From: JBCBRD01 sp039819885
GTDB taxonomy: Bacteria; Pseudomonadota; Alphaproteobacteria; Rhizobiales; Hyphomicrobiaceae
NCBI GenBank assembly: GCA_039819885.1
Contig: JBCBRD010000054.1
Coordinates: 1 to 17,411, forward strand
Direction: 5' to 3'
DNA: 17,411 nucleotides
Made by a program: the position numbers and the translations under genes. How positions within the stretch are numbered: position 1 is the stretch's first letter; every line of letters starts with the position of its first letter. The notes under the pieces were generated by a model. That model did not search any database. It had not been told where the DNA came from and worked only from the letters and a program-made list of their open reading frames with translations. Of this stretch, positions 1 through 6,468 are shown one piece after another.

Positions 1-98
1 ATCAGCATTTCTGCTTTCTCAAGCGTCGTGGCGTCTTCGCTTTCGATGGCTTTCAGCGCTGCGTCCAGCTCAGCTGTCGCCCGACTCCGTGCAACCAT
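1..98 (-). CDS. N-terminal fragment of unidentified protein, runs off left edge
   Basis: An open frame on the minus strand begins with ATG at 98-96 and stays open to the window edge, giving 32 codons (start MVARSRATAELDAALKAIES). A good ribosome site (GAGGA, about 8 bases before the ATG) supports the start. The residues are charged and helix-prone, with no signal peptide. It follows the 106-aa hydrogenase-associated gene by 98 bases on the same strand, so it is probably the next gene of the hydrogenase operon. A small GCAGCG/CGCTGC hairpin with a four-base loop (116-131) sits in its leader. The fragment is too short to assign a family. Confidence 0.6.
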   Translation of the reverse strand, partial: MVARSRATAELDAALKAIESEDATTLEKAEML

Positions 99-189
99 GT
101 TCGTTTCCTCATCGCGCAGCGTTTTCGCTGCTGCTTGTTATGGACCTAGGTAAACATGCCGCACTTAAGTTGGCTACTAGACTTTCAAT

Positions 190-208
190 CTGCAAATTAA
201 GTTTGCAG
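190..208 (-). other. 7-bp inverted repeat at the stop codon of the 106-aa gene
   Basis: CTGCAAA and TTTGCAG flank a 5-base loop containing the TAA stop of the gene at 197-517. No T-run follows on the minus strand, so it does not look like an intrinsic terminator. It may be an mRNA stability or processing hairpin, or chance. Confidence 0.35.
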
Positions 209-517
209 CTGTGGGCTTTGAGGCAATGAGATGATCAATGCGGCGTTGTCTGCTGACCAGCGTGCTTCGATGTGTTCTGCGGTCCAGTCCTCTAGGCCGT
301 AGTTATCGAATAGGTCGGGTGCTGAAACGATGCGGTCGCCTGCGGCGTTTCGAATTTTCATCAACGCTCCACCGGCCGCCATGTGATGAACGGGCAAGAC
401 ATGGAGGTGGTCGTCGCGGACAAGCAGTGCGGCTGCGTCGATGCCTTTAAAATAGGTCGCGTAGACATCGGCTGGGATATAGACAGAGCCGCGTTTGATG
501 GAGACGCGCGCCGTCAT
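197..517 (-). CDS. 106-aa hydrogenase-cluster accessory protein, function unknown
   Basis: The ATG at 517 overlaps the TGA of the maturation protease gene in an ATGA (514-517), so translation is probably coupled. The 106-aa product has no signal peptide or membrane segment. The N-terminal half looks beta-rich (RVSIKRGSVYIP) and contains a His-rich stretch (HLHVLPVHHM, about residues 37-46) that could bind metal. The C-terminal half is acidic with aromatic residues (LFDNYGLEDWTAEHIEARW). I do not recognise a named family. Tight coupling to the protease suggests a role in maturation or assembly of this hydrogenase, such as a protease partner or large-subunit chaperone; that role is inference from context only. 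Codon use and style match its neighbours. Confidence 0.8.
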   Translation of the reverse strand: MTARVSIKRGSVYIPADVYATYFKGIDAAALLVRDDHLHVLPVHHMAAGGALMKIRNAAGDRIVSAPDLFDNYGLEDWTAEHIEARWSADNAALIISLPQSPQLQT

Positions 518-999
518 GATGGCTGATCCGATACTGCAGGGCTCGGGTGGTCTTGGGCCAACGCCGCGATCCGCGCGGCTACATTCTTGACAGCGTTTGA
601 AACACTCCGGCTCAGACCCAAGCCAAGGTCGAGGGATTGAGCCTCAATCAGGAATACCTTCACGTCGCGGGGAAAGTCATCGCCGTAAATTTTTTGCCCC
701 GCATATAGGGCATGGTCCCATCTGAAATCATGCAGGTTGAAACTGTTTGGTGGTGAAGCTGTCAGCTCCGCGCCTGGGACCTCATAAATGGCCCCTGCCT
801 GATCTTCCGGTGCCTTTGCATCGATCAAAATCAGCCGTGTTGCTCCGCGTGCCTGATAGAGAACAGACATCCCGTCGGTTCCTGCGTCGAATAAGGCGAC
901 ATCTGGGGCGAGTGTGAGTTTGCGCAAGCGTGCAATGGTTTCGGGGCCAGCACCGTCGTCTGATCTGTTGGGATTCCCGCATCCGATGATTGCCAGCAT
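514..999 (-). CDS. hupD: [NiFe]-hydrogenase maturation protease (HupD/HybD family)
   Basis: This 161-aa endopeptidase is expected to clip the C-terminal tail from the hydrogenase large subunit after nickel insertion in the cytoplasm. The family N-terminus IIGCGNPNRSDDGAG is clear at residues 4-18. The three nickel-sensing ligands of HybD (Glu16, Asp62, His93) appear to correspond to Asp15, Asp60 (LILIDA) and His90 (NLHDF). Length is normal for the family. The ATG at 999 is 30 bases after the stop of the 110-aa gene, and its own stop overlaps the next start (ATGA). Its likely substrate is the large subunit at 1862-3457, which has a 16-residue tail beyond its last metal-binding motif. Family assignment is strong; the substrate is inferred from the operon. 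Confidence 0.93.
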   Translation of the reverse strand: MLAIIGCGNPNRSDDGAGPETIARLRKLTLAPDVALFDAGTDGMSVLYQARGATRLILIDAKAPEDQAGAIYEVPGAELTASPPNSFNLHDFRWDHALYAGQKIYGDDFPRDVKVFLIEAQSLDLGLGLSRSVSNAVKNVAARIAALAQDHPSPAVSDQPS

Positions 1000-1029
1000 G
1001 TCCGCCTGGGTCTCCCCGCCTTCGTTTTT

Positions 1030-1362
1030 TCAGATACGCCAAAGTCGGCATGACCACTCGGGTTCTGCTGGCAACATCAACTCAGGTAAATTGCAGAAAC
1101 GTCGATTTACGAGATAGTACATGCAAGTTTCGCAGGGTTGCTCAATCTCGTCATGGGTGATTGTGTGATCCGTCCAGCCTGAAATGACGAGCTTCTTTTC
1201 CAGATCGCCCGCTGCATCAGTTTGTAAGCGGCCAACGATCGCGTTGATCTCATCTGATGTATCCGCGCGTGGAAAAACTTCGGTGTTCAAGCCGTTTGCA
1301 AGTTTCTCGCGGATTTGTTCCCGGATGGCGTCGTCGTCCTTTTCATTCGGCTCGATTGTCAT
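1030..1362 (-). CDS. Tetra-cysteine hydrogenase-associated protein, copy B (110 aa)
   Basis: The ATG at 1362 is chosen because AAGGA lies about 9 bases upstream; an upstream in-frame alternative would run into the preceding gene. The first 60 residues are acidic and helical. The last 35 carry four Cys (C77, C80, C90, C105) spaced C-x2-C-x9-C-x14-C and end in CRLWRI. About 24 of these 35 residues are identical to the neighbouring 128-aa protein, so the pair arose by tandem duplication. There is no signal peptide or membrane helix. The Cys pattern with aromatic residues around it recalls small Fe-S proteins such as HiPIP, but the spacing differs. An electron-carrier or assembly subunit of the hydrogenase is possible; a structural zinc site is the alternative. 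I do not recognise a named family. Confidence 0.85.
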   Translation of the reverse strand: MTIEPNEKDDDAIREQIREKLANGLNTEVFPRADTSDEINAIVGRLQTDAAGDLEKKLVISGWTDHTITHDEIEQPCETCMYYLVNRRFCNLPELMLPAEPEWSCRLWRI

Positions 1363-1379
1363 TTGAAGTGTCCTTGTTC

Positions 1380-1766
1380 CTAGATGCGCCAAAGTCGGCA
1401 ATACCAATCGGGTTCGGCTGGCAGGCTGAGTTCAGGAAGGTCGCACCAACGTTTGTGTACGAGGAAGTACATGCATTCCTGACACCGCATTTGATCTTCG
1501 CCATACGGTTTCAGCAGCCAACCTGAGACGACCAATTTTTCGCGAAGTTGGTCAGCGCTTAGTGGGCGCAATTCATCCAGCAGGCCGGCGAACTCCCGGT
1601 CGGTTTCTGGAAACGGTTCGACCTTTGTTTTCAGGCCTTCTTTGAGAAGGTCCTCGATCATCTTCAGAAGGGTCGCGTGGTCTGCTTCCGACGGCGCAAC
1701 GCCGTAGCGCTCGACAAACGACTTTCTTTCTGAGGACACGGCGTCGTCCTTCGGGGCCGCCGACAT
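1380..1766 (-). CDS. Tetra-cysteine hydrogenase-associated protein, copy A (128 aa)
   Basis: The ATG at 1766 is preceded by an excellent ribosome site (GGGAGG, 5-base spacing). The protein is soluble. Residues 1-80 are charged and helical (LLKMIEDLLKEGLKTK), residues 75-83 hold EKLVVSGWL, shared with copy B as KKLVISGW, and the C-terminus has C95, C98, C108 and C123 in C-x2-C-x9-C-x14-C ending CRLWRI. It stands 95 bases after the large-subunit gene with a strong hairpin between, and 17 bases before copy B. Two divergent but motif-conserving copies argue that both are functional, perhaps forming a heteromer. Redox or zinc binding is inferred from the cysteines, not shown. Confidence 0.88.
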   Translation of the reverse strand: MSAAPKDDAVSSERKSFVERYGVAPSEADHATLLKMIEDLLKEGLKTKVEPFPETDREFAGLLDELRPLSADQLREKLVVSGWLLKPYGEDQMRCQECMYFLVHKRWCDLPELSLPAEPDWYCRLWRI

Positions 1767-1807
1767 GACGTCCTCCCACCTTAAGCGTTCTTGGATTTTT
1801 TACGGGC

Positions 1808-1841
1808 GCCAGCGGATGCGCTTAGTCGCGCGTCCGCTGGC
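1808..1841. other. 14-bp-stem hairpin between large-subunit gene and tetra-cysteine genes
   Basis: GCCAGCGGATGCGC (1808-1821) and GCGCGTCCGCTGGC (1828-1841) pair around a six-base loop. Read on plus the only imperfection is a G-U wobble; read on minus, the operon strand, it is an A-C mismatch. A T-run (1848-1852) follows on plus, none on minus. On the operon mRNA it most likely acts as a processing or stabilising structure that sets the ratio of hydrogenase subunits to accessory proteins. On plus it resembles an intrinsic terminator that would block antisense transcription into the large-subunit gene. Confidence 0.7.
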
Positions 1842-1861
1842 CGTTGGTTTTTATAGCCGAT

Positions 1862-3457
1862 TTACGCGGTGCGGAATCGAGCGAGTTCTTCGCCTGATTT
1901 GCCGTCGTGAGCATGCACGGTACATACGAGGCAGGAATCGTATGACCTACAAACGTGACCGACTTCGACCGGATCGGATGCGTCTTTGATCGGCGTACCG
2001 ATCAGTGCTTGTTCGATTGGGCCGAGTTCCCCGTCCGTTGCTCGAGGGCCGACATTCCACGTCGTTGGGGCAATGATCTGATAGTTTTTGATCTTGCCGT
2101 TTTCGACGTCAATCCAGTGGCACAATGCACCACGAATGGCTTCCGTTGCACCCCATCCGCGGCCGTCTTTCTCGGTTGGCTTGATGTACCATTCATCGTT
2201 GAGCTTGAACTCGCGGAGTATGCGTTCGGCTTCGCGGTAGAGAATGCAAAGTTCGTGCATGCGAGCGAAGTGGCGCAGAAGCACGGATGGCCCGCCCATC
2301 TTGCGGTACATGTCCAGGATGAGGCCGTCGCTGTGCTGGAAGTCATGACCGCCGTCCATGCCTGCGACGAGTCGACGGGCTAGTGGCCCTGCTTCAAGAC
2401 GGCCGTTTTCTGCGTGCCGTACGGCGGTACACCATGAGTACTTCCCGTCAACGTCGATCGGGTTTTTGTTGACGGGATTGGTGACGCGATCGAAGGGGTG
2501 GACTTCGCCGCTTTCGTCATACCACGCATGTGTCATGTCTTCGCGTGCGTGGACCTGGTCCATCAGCTTGTGGGTGTCGCTTGCACCGTCGTAGACGCCC
2601 GACTTCATGATCACTGCATCGTTGCGGCCTGCGATGGTTGGGTTTTGGTATTTGTCTTCGTGCGGGAGGTAGCCCCAGGTGATGAACTTGCCATGGCCGG
2701 TTCCGAATTTGTCGAGACCGATTTCCTTGCCCATGCGCCAGTAGAGGCCCAGGTCCGAGTTGGCGTGTTCTGGACGTTCGTCCAGCCATTCCTGGAACTG
2801 TTCGTAGGTTTGGATTTGCTCATAACGTTCCATGGAGCAGCCCAGCCATAACGGCTCAACCCAGTTGCGGCGGAAGTGTTCGAGGATCGACCAGGCTCGC
2901 GTCACGTCGGTGAGTGTAGGTGCACACATCACACCACCTGGCACCATGTAAGATGAGTGCGGCCATTGCCCGCCCAGCAGAGCGTAGATTTCGACAGGGC
3001 GACCGGAGATTGTAACGCCTGCTTCATACGACGTACCGGTGAATGGCGAGTAGCGCTTCACGGCTTCTTCAAAGAACTGACTGCCAGCGTAGTTCTTGTT
3101 CGTGAAGTCGATCATGAACAGGCCGTAGTGGTGGCGCGGTAGCGATTGAATCGATTCGACAATCTGGCCAAGGTTGCGGGCCAGAATGGCGTTACGTGGG
3201 ACAGTGGTGCCCCATGCTGTGTCCAATGCCCAGGCGGCACATGTCAGGTGTGATGCGCCACAGATCCCGCAGGCGCGCGGTGTTACGACGAGGCCAGCCT
3301 GAGGGTCTTTGTCTTTGAGGATGACCTCAAAACCACGGAACAGTTCGGCGTGTGTCCAGGCATTGCTGACCACGCCATCGGTGATGTCGACACGGACATC
3401 GAGGTCGCCCTCAACGCGGCCGACCGGTGAGATATCAAGTGTTTGTACTGCAGACAT
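1862..3457 (-). CDS. hupL: [NiFe] uptake hydrogenase large subunit, group 2a/Huc-like
   Basis: The 531-aa catalytic subunit holds the Ni-Fe(CN)2CO site that splits H2. The N-terminal L1 motif is RACGICGASH (C63, C66) and the C-terminal L2 motif is DSCLVCTVH (C509, C512), giving the four active-site thiolates. Sixteen residues follow His515 (AHDGKSGEELARFRTA), which is the tail expected to be removed by the protease encoded downstream. L2 has Ser where many hydrogenases have Pro (DPCxxC). The start ATG at 3457 lies 30 bases after the small-subunit stop; a purine-rich site (GAGAGGA) is upstream but rather distant. The long inserted middle region (about residues 240-330) and the overall sequence fit cytosolic group 2 uptake enzymes of the cyanobacterial HupL or mycobacterial Huc type. 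Exact subgroup would need a phylogeny. Confidence 0.96.
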   Translation of the reverse strand: MSAVQTLDISPVGRVEGDLDVRVDITDGVVSNAWTHAELFRGFEVILKDKDPQAGLVVTPRACGICGASHLTCAAWALDTAWGTTVPRNAILARNLGQIVESIQSLPRHHYGLFMIDFTNKNYAGSQFFEEAVKRYSPFTGTSYEAGVTISGRPVEIYALLGGQWPHSSYMVPGGVMCAPTLTDVTRAWSILEHFRRNWVEPLWLGCSMERYEQIQTYEQFQEWLDERPEHANSDLGLYWRMGKEIGLDKFGTGHGKFITWGYLPHEDKYQNPTIAGRNDAVIMKSGVYDGASDTHKLMDQVHAREDMTHAWYDESGEVHPFDRVTNPVNKNPIDVDGKYSWCTAVRHAENGRLEAGPLARRLVAGMDGGHDFQHSDGLILDMYRKMGGPSVLLRHFARMHELCILYREAERILREFKLNDEWYIKPTEKDGRGWGATEAIRGALCHWIDVENGKIKNYQIIAPTTWNVGPRATDGELGPIEQALIGTPIKDASDPVEVGHVCRSYDSCLVCTVHAHDGKSGEELARFRTA

Positions 3458-3487
3458 GATTGTTTTGTTTCCTCTCCGAGACGCCGA

Positions 3488-4450
3488 TCAAACGACGAAG
3501 ATGTCTTCTTCTGCCCAGGCCGGTGCGGCCCCTTTTGCGGCAGCGGTCAGCTTGACGTAGCCCTTCTTGTCGACGCCATCGGGCAGGTCTTTGGGGACGC
3601 CCATGACAGTTTGCGTCTTGAAAACCGTTCCTGGTGCAAGATCGAAGAATGGGAACTCGGGTTCGGTGCAACCGAGGCACGGCATACCGGCGCGTGTCTT
3701 CGAGGACTGGCGGTTCCATAGGATCCGGTTGCATGGCGAGTGGGTCATCGGCCCACGGCAGCCAAGGTCATAGAATAGACAGCCTTTGCGTTGGCCGAAC
3801 GCAGTTGTTGAGACCTTGTAGGCAAAGTGCATGTTCCGAGTGCAGCCTGTTTGGGTGAAGCTCGAGAAGAACGTTTTTGGCCGATTGAAGTCGTCCAGTG
3901 CGATGTCGCCCGCGCGGCCGGTGGCGACGCCAACCAAGATCTGCGTGACCCAATCGGGGTGGGCTGGGCAGCCTGGAATGTTGATGACCGGCAATCCAGA
4001 CTTGGAGGTGAAGTCGCCACCTAGTGTTCCGCCCTTTTGGCGTTTCAAGAACTGGAGGCCTTCGCTTTGCGTTGGGTTTGGTGCTGTTGCTGGGATGCCG
4101 CCCCATGTGGCGCAGTCCCCGATGGCCACGACGAATTGCGCGACGCTGGACAGTTCCTTGACCCATTCCTTCATCGGGCGACCGCAGAACCGGTTCCATT
4201 CACCCGTGCCATTGGGTGCGTTCAAGACAGTGCCTTCGAAAACGAAGATGTCGAGCTGGATCTCGCCAGATATACATTTTTGCAGAATTGCTTTGACGTT
4301 GTCGCCGAGTTCCAGACCTAGCGATGGTTGCCAAAGAACGTTGATCCCGAAGTCTGTAACGAGGTCACACGCACTTGGTTCCTCGGCATTGAGGAACGAC
4401 ATCGTGTTTCCAGAACAGGCTCCACCTTGGAGCCAGAGCAGATTGGCCAT
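3488..4450 (-). CDS. hupS: [NiFe] uptake hydrogenase small subunit, group 2a/Huc-like
   Basis: The 320-aa electron-transfer subunit has no Tat signal and starts directly at the cluster-binding domain (LWLQGGACSGNTMSF), as in cytosolic group 2 enzymes. Proximal-cluster ligands visible are C12, C113 (GDCATWGG) and C161 (PGCPAHPDW); the usual second Cys of CxxC is Asn15. The usual distal His is Gln200 (TQTGC), with C203, C224 and C231 retained. Medial ligands C240, C258 and C261 (PCLGC) are present. Loss of one ligand at both outer clusters fits three 3Fe-4S clusters, as I recall for the oxygen-insensitive Huc enzyme. The ATG at 4450 has GGGAG 7 bases upstream. It is the first gene after the sigma-54 promoter, so it heads the structural operon. 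Confidence 0.96.
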   Translation of the reverse strand: MANLLWLQGGACSGNTMSFLNAEEPSACDLVTDFGINVLWQPSLGLELGDNVKAILQKCISGEIQLDIFVFEGTVLNAPNGTGEWNRFCGRPMKEWVKELSSVAQFVVAIGDCATWGGIPATAPNPTQSEGLQFLKRQKGGTLGGDFTSKSGLPVINIPGCPAHPDWVTQILVGVATGRAGDIALDDFNRPKTFFSSFTQTGCTRNMHFAYKVSTTAFGQRKGCLFYDLGCRGPMTHSPCNRILWNRQSSKTRAGMPCLGCTEPEFPFFDLAPGTVFKTQTVMGVPKDLPDGVDKKGYVKLTAAAKGAAPAWAEEDIFVV

Positions 4451-4536
4451 CCTTGCTCTCCCATTTGAGACCGCCGTTTGAGAGGCGGGCTTGTCTTCTC
4501 CAGACCGCTCATGGTGGCGGCCTTGGTTAATGGGTT

Positions 4537-4552
4537 AGCAAGCGCTGTGCCA
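4537..4552 (-). promoter_or_regulatory. Sigma-54 (RpoN) -24/-12 promoter of the hydrogenase operon
   Basis: The minus strand reads TGGCACAGCGCTTGCT, with TGGCAC and TTGC separated by 5 bases, matching the RpoN consensus including both GG (-24) and GC (-12). The predicted start is near 4526, giving a leader of about 76 bases before the small-subunit ATG. A CCGCC/GGCGG hairpin (4471-4488) lies in that leader. The sigma-54 activator encoded just upstream is the obvious partner. Confidence 0.88.
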
Positions 4553-4583
4553 GAATAGCGCATGTCAAAAAACTCAATGAATG

Positions 4584-4596
4584 CAACGTGTTGATG
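4584..4596 (-). promoter_or_regulatory. Probable IHF site between enhancer and sigma-54 promoter
   Basis: The minus strand reads CATCAACACGTTG, which matches the IHF consensus WATCAANNNNTTR at every defined position except the first. It is about 32 bases upstream of the -24 element, where an IHF bend usually brings the bound activator onto RpoN polymerase. IHF dependence is known for hup promoters in Rhodobacter. Confidence 0.6.
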
Positions 4597-4628
4597 AATT
4601 TCTGATGTAGCCGAAGGTCGTATAGTGC

Positions 4629-4643
4629 AAACAAACTTTGTTT
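4629..4643. promoter_or_regulatory. Palindrome, candidate upstream activator site
   Basis: AAACAAA-C-TTTGTTT is a perfect 7-bp inverted repeat with one central base. It is centred about 110 bases upstream of the predicted sigma-54 start, a typical enhancer position. It does not match the TTG-N5-CAA site described for Rhodobacter HupR, so it may be this regulator's own recognition sequence or another factor's site. Confidence 0.45.
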
Positions 4644-4681
4644 ACACCCGAAGGAAAGTTGCTTGTCGGCGAGGTCACCAT

Positions 4682-4915
4682 TTAGCCGTGGCGGTTCTTG
4701 CAAACGGGGCATTCAACTTCACCGGGCCGGCCATACCAAACGCCTCGGCACTGGCTGCACCAATGTCCGTGTGTGCCCTGCCCGCCCTGATCGACGGCCT
4801 TTGCGCGCTCGGTCAATCCGAGCTCATTGATGGGACGGTTTCTGCTGGTGCCTGCGACGCGTGATTGCGGGAACTTGATTACGCGGTTGGCGTCGCTGTT
4901 GTTGTCATCACTCAT
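4682..4915 (-). CDS. Small zinc-ribbon protein between regulator and hydrogenase genes
   Basis: The 77-aa soluble protein is started at the ATG at 4915 because GGAG stands 8 bases upstream; an in-frame TTG (4963) and ATG (4936) lie further upstream but lack good ribosome sites. The N-terminal 50 residues are polar and probably disordered. The C-terminus has C53, C56, C69 and C72 as WCSQC-x12-CPVC, a rubredoxin or zinc-ribbon pattern. It follows the activator gene by 57 bases on the same strand and is separated from the small subunit by the sigma-54 promoter, so it is probably transcribed with the regulator. It could deliver metal, bind nucleic acid or carry electrons. I do not recognise a named family. 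Confidence 0.8.
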   Translation of the reverse strand: MSDDNNSDANRVIKFPQSRVAGTSRNRPINELGLTERAKAVDQGGQGTHGHWCSQCRGVWYGRPGEVECPVCKNRHG

Positions 4916-4972
4916 GGCATCATCTCCATGCGCCATATTGGCTGTCCATTCGGGGAAGGACAAGCATTGAGA

Positions 4973-6418
4973 TCAGTCTGCATTCAGTCCGTATCGTTTG
5001 ATCTTGTTGGCTAGCCCGACGCGCGATAGGCCCAGCTCTTGTGCGGCCTTGCTTTGGTTCCAGTGGAGGCGTTGCAGCGTCGTGCTTACGACTGTCTTTT
5101 CCAACCCCTCGACCATGGTTTTGAGTGTCTCGCCTGGCTGGCTAAACATGATTGGATCGTTGGCTGCGCGTGGTTTGATTTCGTCGAACACAGCGGACAT
5201 GTGACGGGCCGAAATGTAGCCGCCCTGCTCGGCAACGGCGACCATGCGGCGGATTTCAGACTCGAGTTCGCGCACATTGCCAGGGAAGTGGTAAGCCTCA
5301 AACTTGGCGATGGCATCTTGTGTGATGCCGACGACGCGACGCCCAACGACGCCGGCGTGTTTCTCAATGAAGAACTGTGTGAGCGCAGGGATATCGTCAG
5401 GACGCTCCCGAAGTGCTGGTATGCGTAGTTCGAAGCCACGCAGCCGATAATAAAGGTCGCGGCGGAACTCACCCTTTTCGACAAGTTCCCGCAACGGCCG
5501 GTTGCTCGCGGCGATGATGCGCACTTCGCTGCGTTCGATCTTGTCTGATCCAAGTGGTTTGACTTCGCCTTCCTGCAAGAACCGCAACAGGCTGACCTGA
5601 AAGCTCGGAGAGACGTCTGATATCTCGTCGAGGAAAACGGTGCCGCCGTCGGCTGCGCGAAACAAGCCAAGACGGCTTGCAACAGCCCCGGTGAATGCGC
5701 CACGGACGTGGCCGAACAGCTCCGAGTGCAATGTTTCATCGGGCATGCCGCCACAGTTTTGCACATGCATTGGTGAATTCATGCGTTTGGAATTGTAGTG
5801 GATTGCGCGTGCGAGCAACTCTTTGCCGGTGCCTGTTTCGCCTTCAATCAGAACCGGGAGTTCGGTTTGGGCTGCTTGTTTTGCTTCGCGGCACAATTCG
5901 TCCATTTTCGCGCTGACGTAGACCAAGCGCTCAAACTGCGACCAACCTCCGACGACGGATAGTGATTTGGGTTCGTTGAAGATCCCGTCGTCCATTGAGA
6001 TCTTAAGTTCGCGTGAGACCAAACGGTGCCGTCTGGATAATTCTCCGACTTCAAGCGACCGCTTGATCATCAGCCGCATCATGTCCGCTGGGATTGGTTT
6101 GTGCGCATAAAGATAGACGGCGGCGCGCCGTCCGATTTCAGCGACGCGGTCTTGTTGGTCTGTGGAGCCGATAAGGATCCGCGCAGCGTGCGGGTGTGAG
6201 ATCCGAGCGTTGATGAGTGCATTGCGGTTGGCATCATCGATGAGGTCGCTGTCACCGATGATGAGATGTGCCTGGATGTCATCAAAGCGTGCGCTGGCCT
6301 TTTCCTCGCTGTCACAGATGATCAAGCGATAATCTGGGTCATCCGCCAAGGCGTCCTGGGCGTCTCTCACGAGTTGATCATCGCGGGAGACAAGAAGGAC
6401 GGTATGCTCGGTTTGCAC
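4973..6418 (-). CDS. hupR: Sigma-54-dependent response regulator, HupR/HoxA type
   Basis: The 481-aa protein has a receiver domain (1-120), an AAA+ sigma-54 activation domain (about 155-385) and a Fis-type helix-turn-helix (about 450-478). The receiver keeps acidic D13/D14, probable phospho-acceptor D56 (LIIGDSD), S85/T86 and K107-P, but its post-Asp loop lacks the usual MPxxDG. The AAA+ core has Walker A GETGTGKE (193-200), the RpoN-contacting GAFTGA (240-245) and Walker B VFLDE. In known systems such regulators switch on hup/hox operons in answer to H2 through a sensory hydrogenase and kinase; neither is in this window. The start is GTG at 6418 with a weak ribosome site. A FixK/FNR-like box lies about 50 bases upstream. 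The hydrogenase role is inferred from adjacency and the RpoN promoter. Confidence 0.93.
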   Translation of the reverse strand: MQTEHTVLLVSRDDQLVRDAQDALADDPDYRLIICDSEEKASARFDDIQAHLIIGDSDLIDDANRNALINARISHPHAARILIGSTDQQDRVAEIGRRAAVYLYAHKPIPADMMRLMIKRSLEVGELSRRHRLVSRELKISMDDGIFNEPKSLSVVGGWSQFERLVYVSAKMDELCREAKQAAQTELPVLIEGETGTGKELLARAIHYNSKRMNSPMHVQNCGGMPDETLHSELFGHVRGAFTGAVASRLGLFRAADGGTVFLDEISDVSPSFQVSLLRFLQEGEVKPLGSDKIERSEVRIIAASNRPLRELVEKGEFRRDLYYRLRGFELRIPALRERPDDIPALTQFFIEKHAGVVGRRVVGITQDAIAKFEAYHFPGNVRELESEIRRMVAVAEQGGYISARHMSAVFDEIKPRAANDPIMFSQPGETLKTMVEGLEKTVVSTTLQRLHWNQSKAAQELGLSRVGLANKIKRYGLNAD

Positions 6419-6468
6419 TGCTTAGCCGCTTGTCAAAGTGGAAAGATAGTTATCATATTACGCTGCAA

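Noticed and set aside
1955..2383. Long plus-strand open frames within the large-subunit gene
   Set aside because: They lie antisense to a well-identified gene, lack ribosome sites and match no family.
3831..4481. 216-codon plus-strand open frame across the small-subunit gene
   Set aside because: It is an antisense shadow of the small-subunit coding frame; the product has no recognisable motifs.
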